The position numbers and the translations under genes are program-made. The notes under the pieces are model-generated. The model did not search any database, was not told where the DNA came from, and saw nothing but the letters and a program-made list of their open reading frames with translations. A stretch of DNA of 64,000 bases from Enterocloster bolteae (lineage in GTDB: Bacteria; Bacillota; Clostridia; Lachnospirales; Lachnospiraceae): positions 5,394,001 to 5,458,000 of the forward strand of contig NZ_CP022464.2 in assembly GCF_002234575.2 (NCBI RefSeq). Reading direction: 5' to 3'. Each line of letters begins with the position of its first letter. The stretch's first letter is position 1. This document shows positions 60,204 through 64,000 of the stretch, piece after piece.

Positions 60204-61471
60204 TTTCCATCCTCCGTCTGCGTCATCTCCAATACTCTCACAAAAAAATCTTCCTGTCCAAAATTCCCGGACTTTAATACCAGGCGAAGCGCCTCATTCT
60301 CCATGGGCACCATTACCGGCACTCCGGGCGCAACGCTGGCGCCAATCCTGTAGGAAGAGAATCCCAGCCGTTTTGTTACCGCGCCCGAGGTTTCCCCTCC
60401 TGCCACCACCACCCTCCTGATTCCATGGGCTACTGCCCGTTCCGCCAGCTCTGCGGCTGCCTGTTCCAACATCTCAGCCACACGCTCCTGTCCATATTGC
60501 TGCACTTCTTTCACGTTCCGGGCTGTATCGGAGCTGTAAATAAGCACTGGTGTTCCCCAGTTCTCTCTCACAAACCTCCATGCGTCCTCCAGAGACTCCC
60601 TGCCCTCAAGCATAGCCATGGGATCCATCTTATAGCTGAATCCGCCGTGGGTTTGGAAATGGGCAATCTGTTCCAGGGTAGCCCTGGAACAGCTTCCCGC
60701 AATCAGGACGGCGGCTCCTTCTGCCCGAATATCAAGCTCCGGCAGTATATCCTGACGGCGGCTCAGATGCTTTGCCAGCGGCTCCAGAATCCCGCTCCCT
60801 CCTGTCAGCAGGGCCAAATCCCCGAACAGCTCCACAATCCGCTCCCCATCCTCCATATCCTGGTAATCCGGTATCACATAGTAATGCTCCTGTGTGTCCG
60901 CCTGATCCGAGAGCATGGCATGGATTTCATCTGCCGGCCTGTCCATCTGCTCCTTCCATAGCTCCACGCAGGAATACTTGCTCTGGGGCTTCATCAGATT
61001 CGCGATTCTGGCGTCCCACATGGGGGTCAGAGGATGGTTCTTCATGGGGCTCTCATGCAGAGGCACACCGCCCACATACAATTCCCCCTTCATTACCACC
61101 CGTCCGTTGACCGGAAGCGCCGGGCACAGGACCGTATAGGACACGCCGAGAAATTCCATGGCCGCATCGGCAGCAGGGCCGATATTCCCCTTCGGAGTAG
61201 AGTCAAAGGTGGAACAGTATTTCAGATAAAACCTCTCAACCCCCTGCTCCTTTAACCACCCCAGAGCCCGCAGGGTATCCGCCACTGCCTCCCCGGTATC
61301 CTGGGTCCTGGATTTAAGCGCTATTACAATGGCCTGTATTCCCTCCCCAACCCTGCTTCCTTTTGCCGGAATTCCGTTAAAGAGCTGGACCGACATGCCT
61401 CCCTTTACCAAAAATGAAGCGGCGTCGCTGGCGCCTGTAAAATCATCGGCTACACATCCGAATATTGGCAT
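60200..61471 (-). CDS. Four-carbon acid sugar kinase (DUF1537, OtnK/DtnK-like)
   Basis: A 423-residue kinase. The N-terminal domain has GCVADDFTGASDAASFLVKGG and the C-terminal domain VVVAGGETSGAVTKRLG for nucleotide binding. OtnK-type enzymes phosphorylate 3-oxo-tetronate at O4; DtnK-type ones phosphorylate D-threonate. With a class II aldolase downstream and a dehydrogenase upstream, the OtnK role fits best. Starts 11 bp after the dehydrogenase gene. Confidence 0.88.
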   Translation of the reverse strand: MPIFGCVADDFTGASDAASFLVKGGMSVQLFNGIPAKGSRVGEGIQAIVIALKSRTQDTGEAVADTLRALGWLKEQGVERFYLKYCSTFDSTPKGNIGPAADAAMEFLGVSYTVLCPALPVNGRVVMKGELYVGGVPLHESPMKNHPLTPMWDARIANLMKPQSKYSCVELWKEQMDRPADEIHAMLSDQADTQEHYYVIPDYQDMEDGERIVELFGDLALLTGGSGILEPLAKHLSRRQDILPELDIRAEGAAVLIAGSCSRATLEQIAHFQTHGGFSYKMDPMAMLEGRESLEDAWRFVRENWGTPVLIYSSDTARNVKEVQQYGQERVAEMLEQAAAELAERAVAHGIRRVVVAGGETSGAVTKRLGFSSYRIGASVAPGVPVMVPMENEALRLVLKSGNFGQEDFFVRVLEMTQTEDGK

Positions 61472-61482
61472 AGTTTACCTCC

Positions 61483-62853
61483 CTAAAGCCTTATTCCCCT
61501 GTTATATAATTCATATGGCAGACTCCCCGACAAATCCACTACATCCTTTGTTATGGGACTCCCTGCCATTACATCTTCAAGAAGCTCCATACCATTCAGC
61601 AGATAGAAAGGCGCAACATTCCCTGCCTCCTTCAGTTCCCATAACTCAGGTATCAGGCCTTCAATGGAATGATGGTGTCCCTGTACCTTCAGGATGGTTC
61701 CCTTTGCCAAATTTCTCTGGGCAACCCCTGTCATGACAGAAACCTGGCGGCACTCGCCATGAGTACCTATTCCCAATATATCTCCCAGAAGAATGGACAG
61801 GGGCGTTTCAAGGCCCATATAATGATATGGCAGATAGACACAGGCATATTTACCATTGCGGCTGACCACGTGTCCTTTGCTTGTAAGCAGTTTCCACACA
61901 GTTTCATTCCCGCACCTTATGATGATAAATACACCGCCTGCAAAGCTTGCCTCATCCGGAGCCCGTAAGTTACAGAACACATCCACGACTCCTGTTTTTT
62001 TTAAAATTCCTCCATCTTCTTCCGGAATAAAGATATCTGCCAGCTCACTGATTTTTGCAACCGGATAATTGAGGCGTGCATCCGCAGGAAGCAGTCCTGT
62101 AACATTGGATACAAGATTCATTTCACAAAGATCCGCCGAAATGACAGCCATGTATCTCTCTAAAACCTTACGGCGCCCTTCAAGTGTTTCCCGTCCTTCA
62201 TAATGCCAAAACTCCCTGAGCTCCGGCATAATCTCATGCGGCTTTTCCTCTCCTTCCATATAGATGAACTCGCAGGTATCCGGATTCCAGACAAAGTCAT
62301 ATTCGCTGGCTTTTCCGGCAGCTACGATTTCCAGCCCCAAAATCTTTCCCCATGAATAAAGATCCAGAAGATTTCGCGGTTGATCCCCGTTTACAAGAGA
62401 GTACACCGTACCGTATTGGTCTGCAATATGGTTTAATACCGGTCCGCACACACTGTCCGTTTCTTTGGAAACCATATATACATTGATTCCCCTCCTCAGG
62501 GCATTTTCTGCAACCTCCGAGCTTACCGCCGTATTGCCGGTGCACTCGACCAAAGCTGTTATATCGCTTTCCAATACCAGCCGGTAATCATTTACAATAA
62601 TCACTGCATCCCCGGCCGCATCCCGGACCTGTTCTTTATTCTCACATACGGTAATGCTGTCTTTATCATACCCCAATCCGGTAAGCACCTCTATACATTC
62701 AGCTGCATGCCGTGAAGAAATAAGCCTCAATTCCATTAAATCAACCTTTGGAATCTGTGCTAACAATGTATAGCCATAACCGCGAGTCGCACCAATGATT
62801 CCTACTCTCGATTTTTTCCCGCCGCTGTTCTTCAATAAAGTTGTGTAATCCAT
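61483..62853 (-). CDS. NAD(P)-binding SAF-like dehydrogenase
   Basis: A 456-residue oxidoreductase. The N-terminal Rossmann domain is RVGIIGATRGYGYTLL, followed by LVECTGNTAVSSEVAENAL and a homoserine-dehydrogenase-like core; the C-terminal part (about 350-456) resembles an SAF-type beta-clip ending DLSGSLPYELYNRGIRL. It may oxidise a tetronate to the 2- or 3-keto acid used by the kinase. The ATG at 62853 has AAAGGA 11 bp upstream; the 13 earlier in-frame codons lie before it. First gene of the operon. Confidence 0.72.
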   Translation of the reverse strand: MDYTTLLKNSGGKKSRVGIIGATRGYGYTLLAQIPKVDLMELRLISSRHAAECIEVLTGLGYDKDSITVCENKEQVRDAAGDAVIIVNDYRLVLESDITALVECTGNTAVSSEVAENALRRGINVYMVSKETDSVCGPVLNHIADQYGTVYSLVNGDQPRNLLDLYSWGKILGLEIVAAGKASEYDFVWNPDTCEFIYMEGEEKPHEIMPELREFWHYEGRETLEGRRKVLERYMAVISADLCEMNLVSNVTGLLPADARLNYPVAKISELADIFIPEEDGGILKKTGVVDVFCNLRAPDEASFAGGVFIIIRCGNETVWKLLTSKGHVVSRNGKYACVYLPYHYMGLETPLSILLGDILGIGTHGECRQVSVMTGVAQRNLAKGTILKVQGHHHSIEGLIPELWELKEAGNVAPFYLLNGMELLEDVMAGSPITKDVVDLSGSLPYELYNRGIRL

Positions 62854-63179
62854 ACTGTGCAATTCCTTTCTGTTTTGTATTTTATTTCCCACGCTTACTC
62901 GACAAATCTGCTGCTATTAACTATATTAGCAAATATGATGCCAAAACCAGCCTCATAAAGAAATGAACAAAAAACAGGGAAATCCATTTTAAATACAAAG
63001 GTTTCCGGCAAAAAGGAATAACAGCCTAAAAAGCAACTTTGACAATTGTGTAACATATCTGCAACAAAGAGAGGGGGATATATGCAACAGTGTTGCGCCT
63101 GGGTTCACCATCATTCAGATACATACCGTCAGGGTATATCTCTTCCGGTCATCCTTGAGCCGGTTCTGCATCAATGGTT

Positions 63180-64000
63180 CTACTTCTTCTCAATCCCATT
63201 TGCCTCAAATGCAATCTGCAGATTGGAGCGCATCATGCGGTCCCCCTCATATCGCTTCCACATCCACTCATATGTATCTGTCAGCTCCGCACAGGGAGTC
63301 CGGGACATTGCCTGCAGTGCGGCGTGGGCCAGCCAGTAATCCTCCCCCTGCATCCGTTTTGCAAAAAATTCCGCAAAATCCAGTTTATCCGGGCATTTTC
63401 CCATCACGTAAACAGCTGTACTCCTGTCCTCGCTGCTGTTTTCCATATTTTCTGCAAATCCCTTTAAATCCGCAGCCTTCCTGTTACTGCAGTCTCCCAG
63501 AAAAAATAAGATACGGGCCTTGTCCTTTATATCAGGGCGGTACAGCAGACCCAGCATTTTCCCGTAAAACCGGTCCTTATACTGGTCCGGCATTCTCCTG
63601 GCGCAGGCCACGGCTCCCTGGGGATGGTTTCCAACGATAGTTTCTTCAAACATCTTCAGCCCTTTCATTGGCGCCAGTTTAAAAAGCAGCTCTCCCTTTG
63701 CCCCATCTGTCTCCGGTCTGTCCCGCTGTAACAGAAGCTCAATTGTTTCAGGCTCCGCCTCTGTAAACTTATGGAATCCGGCCAGAATCCTAAGCTTGTC
63801 CTCTGTCAGAACAGCTCCCCCATACTCCTTTCTGAGTTCCTGCTGGGATTTAAGGCTGATATAACCATAGGATGTAAGGTTATGCCCGGCCAGAATTTCC
63901 AGGAAATACTGCTCAAACCACTCCAGAAATGTGAGACCCGTTAAAAAGGGACCGTATTCCGGCTCCATATTCCAGTCTATATATACAATTTTTCCTCTCT
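63180..64000 (-). CDS. SMI1/KNR4-like protein (5' end outside the window)
   Basis: At least 272 residues, open to the right edge. The visible N-terminal part KIVYIDWNMEPEYGPFLTGLTFLEWFEQYFLEIL matches the C-terminal half of the SMI1/KNR4 (SUKH) fold, so an N-terminal stretch lies beyond the window. The rest is HEAT-like helical (ACARRMPDQYKDRFYGKMLGLL, AHAALQAMSRTPC). An internal ATG at 63968 is not a start. SUKH proteins often act as immunity proteins or as general adaptors; neither can be chosen. Confidence 0.6.
   Translation of the reverse strand, partial: RGKIVYIDWNMEPEYGPFLTGLTFLEWFEQYFLEILAGHNLTSYGYISLKSQQELRKEYGGAVLTEDKLRILAGFHKFTEAEPETIELLLQRDRPETDGAKGELLFKLAPMKGLKMFEETIVGNHPQGAVACARRMPDQYKDRFYGKMLGLLYRPDIKDKARILFFLGDCSNRKAADLKGFAENMENSSEDRSTAVYVMGKCPDKLDFAEFFAKRMQGEDYWLAHAALQAMSRTPCAELTDTYEWMWKRYEGDRMMRSNLQIAFEANGIEKK

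Noticed and set aside
63083..63095. GCAACA-g-TGTTGC dyad in the gap before the right-edge gene
   Set aside because: A perfect 13-bp dyad but without a promoter, partner site or gene start near enough to support an operator call.
1..64000. CRISPR array, tRNA, rRNA, insertion sequence or prophage
   Set aside because: No regularly spaced repeats, cloverleaf-like genes, transposase or phage proteins were recognised on either strand.

Overview
The window reads as chromosomal DNA of an anaerobic, gut-type Gram-positive bacterium of the Lachnospiraceae, most like Enterocloster (the Clostridium bolteae/clostridioforme group). Supports are roughly 50% GC, strong AGGAGG ribosome binding sites, clostridial-type FeoA/FeoB, AhpC and IMP dehydrogenase, many two-component systems and sugar-acid operons, and no outer-membrane genes. 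The genus is inferred from family resemblance, not from a marker gene. No rRNA, tRNA, insertion sequence, prophage or CRISPR array was recognised. About 60 protein genes cover almost the whole window.

1-16 kb. guaB and dcd are followed by a long minus-strand catabolic operon (11485 down to 2536): a Dcu-type dicarboxylate transporter, a FrlC-like epimerase, a BtpA-like protein, an FGGY kinase, an amidohydrolase, a YjbQ protein, two PfkB kinases, a cupin-like protein and a HAD phosphatase. A second FrlC-like gene and a FrlB/FraB-like SIS deglycase lie upstream, and a divergent GntR/UTRA regulator closes the locus. Deglycase, PfkB kinase, Dcu transporter and GntR regulator together match the logic of Amadori-compound use; fructose-aspartate/asparagine is the best guess. 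TTGTAT/ATACAA sites overlap the promoters of the transporter operon, the deglycase and the regulator.

14.9-22.6 kb. A TetR regulator with a short-chain dehydrogenase is followed by a small membrane protein. Then an OmpR-type two-component system converges on a three-gene operon: VTC-type polyphosphate polymerase domain, DUF4956 membrane protein and a beta-helix lipoprotein.

22.9-30.2 kb. A plus-strand operon holds a YheO/DauR-type regulator, a polar amino-acid ABC importer, RidA, a fold-type III PLP enzyme, KDPG-type aldolase and a DgoK-type kinase. Together they form a coherent non-PTS route for a 2-amino sugar acid such as D-glucosaminate.

30.2-43.1 kb. This is a metal and redox block: a pair of ABC half-transporters with a TetR regulator, AhpC, a membrane EIIC-like protein behind a tandem glycine riboswitch, a P1B-type ATPase with an unusual SCA motif, a DUF6110-like protein, FeoB, two FeoA proteins and a DtxR-family regulator. 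A near-identical operator block precedes both the ABC pair and feoB.

43.1-64 kb. This part holds a PrpR_N-like regulator divergent from an M20 hydrolase and MFS transporter; a SirTM-type sirtuin with a zinc macrodomain hydrolase and a flavin/ferredoxin protein; a Bce-type ABC transporter with its two-component system; an HTH protein divergent from a choloylglycine-hydrolase-family enzyme; a hybrid histidine kinase with two solute-binding domains; a four-carbon sugar-acid operon (SAF-type dehydrogenase, DUF1537 kinase, class II aldolase); and an SMI1/KNR4-like gene cut by the right edge.
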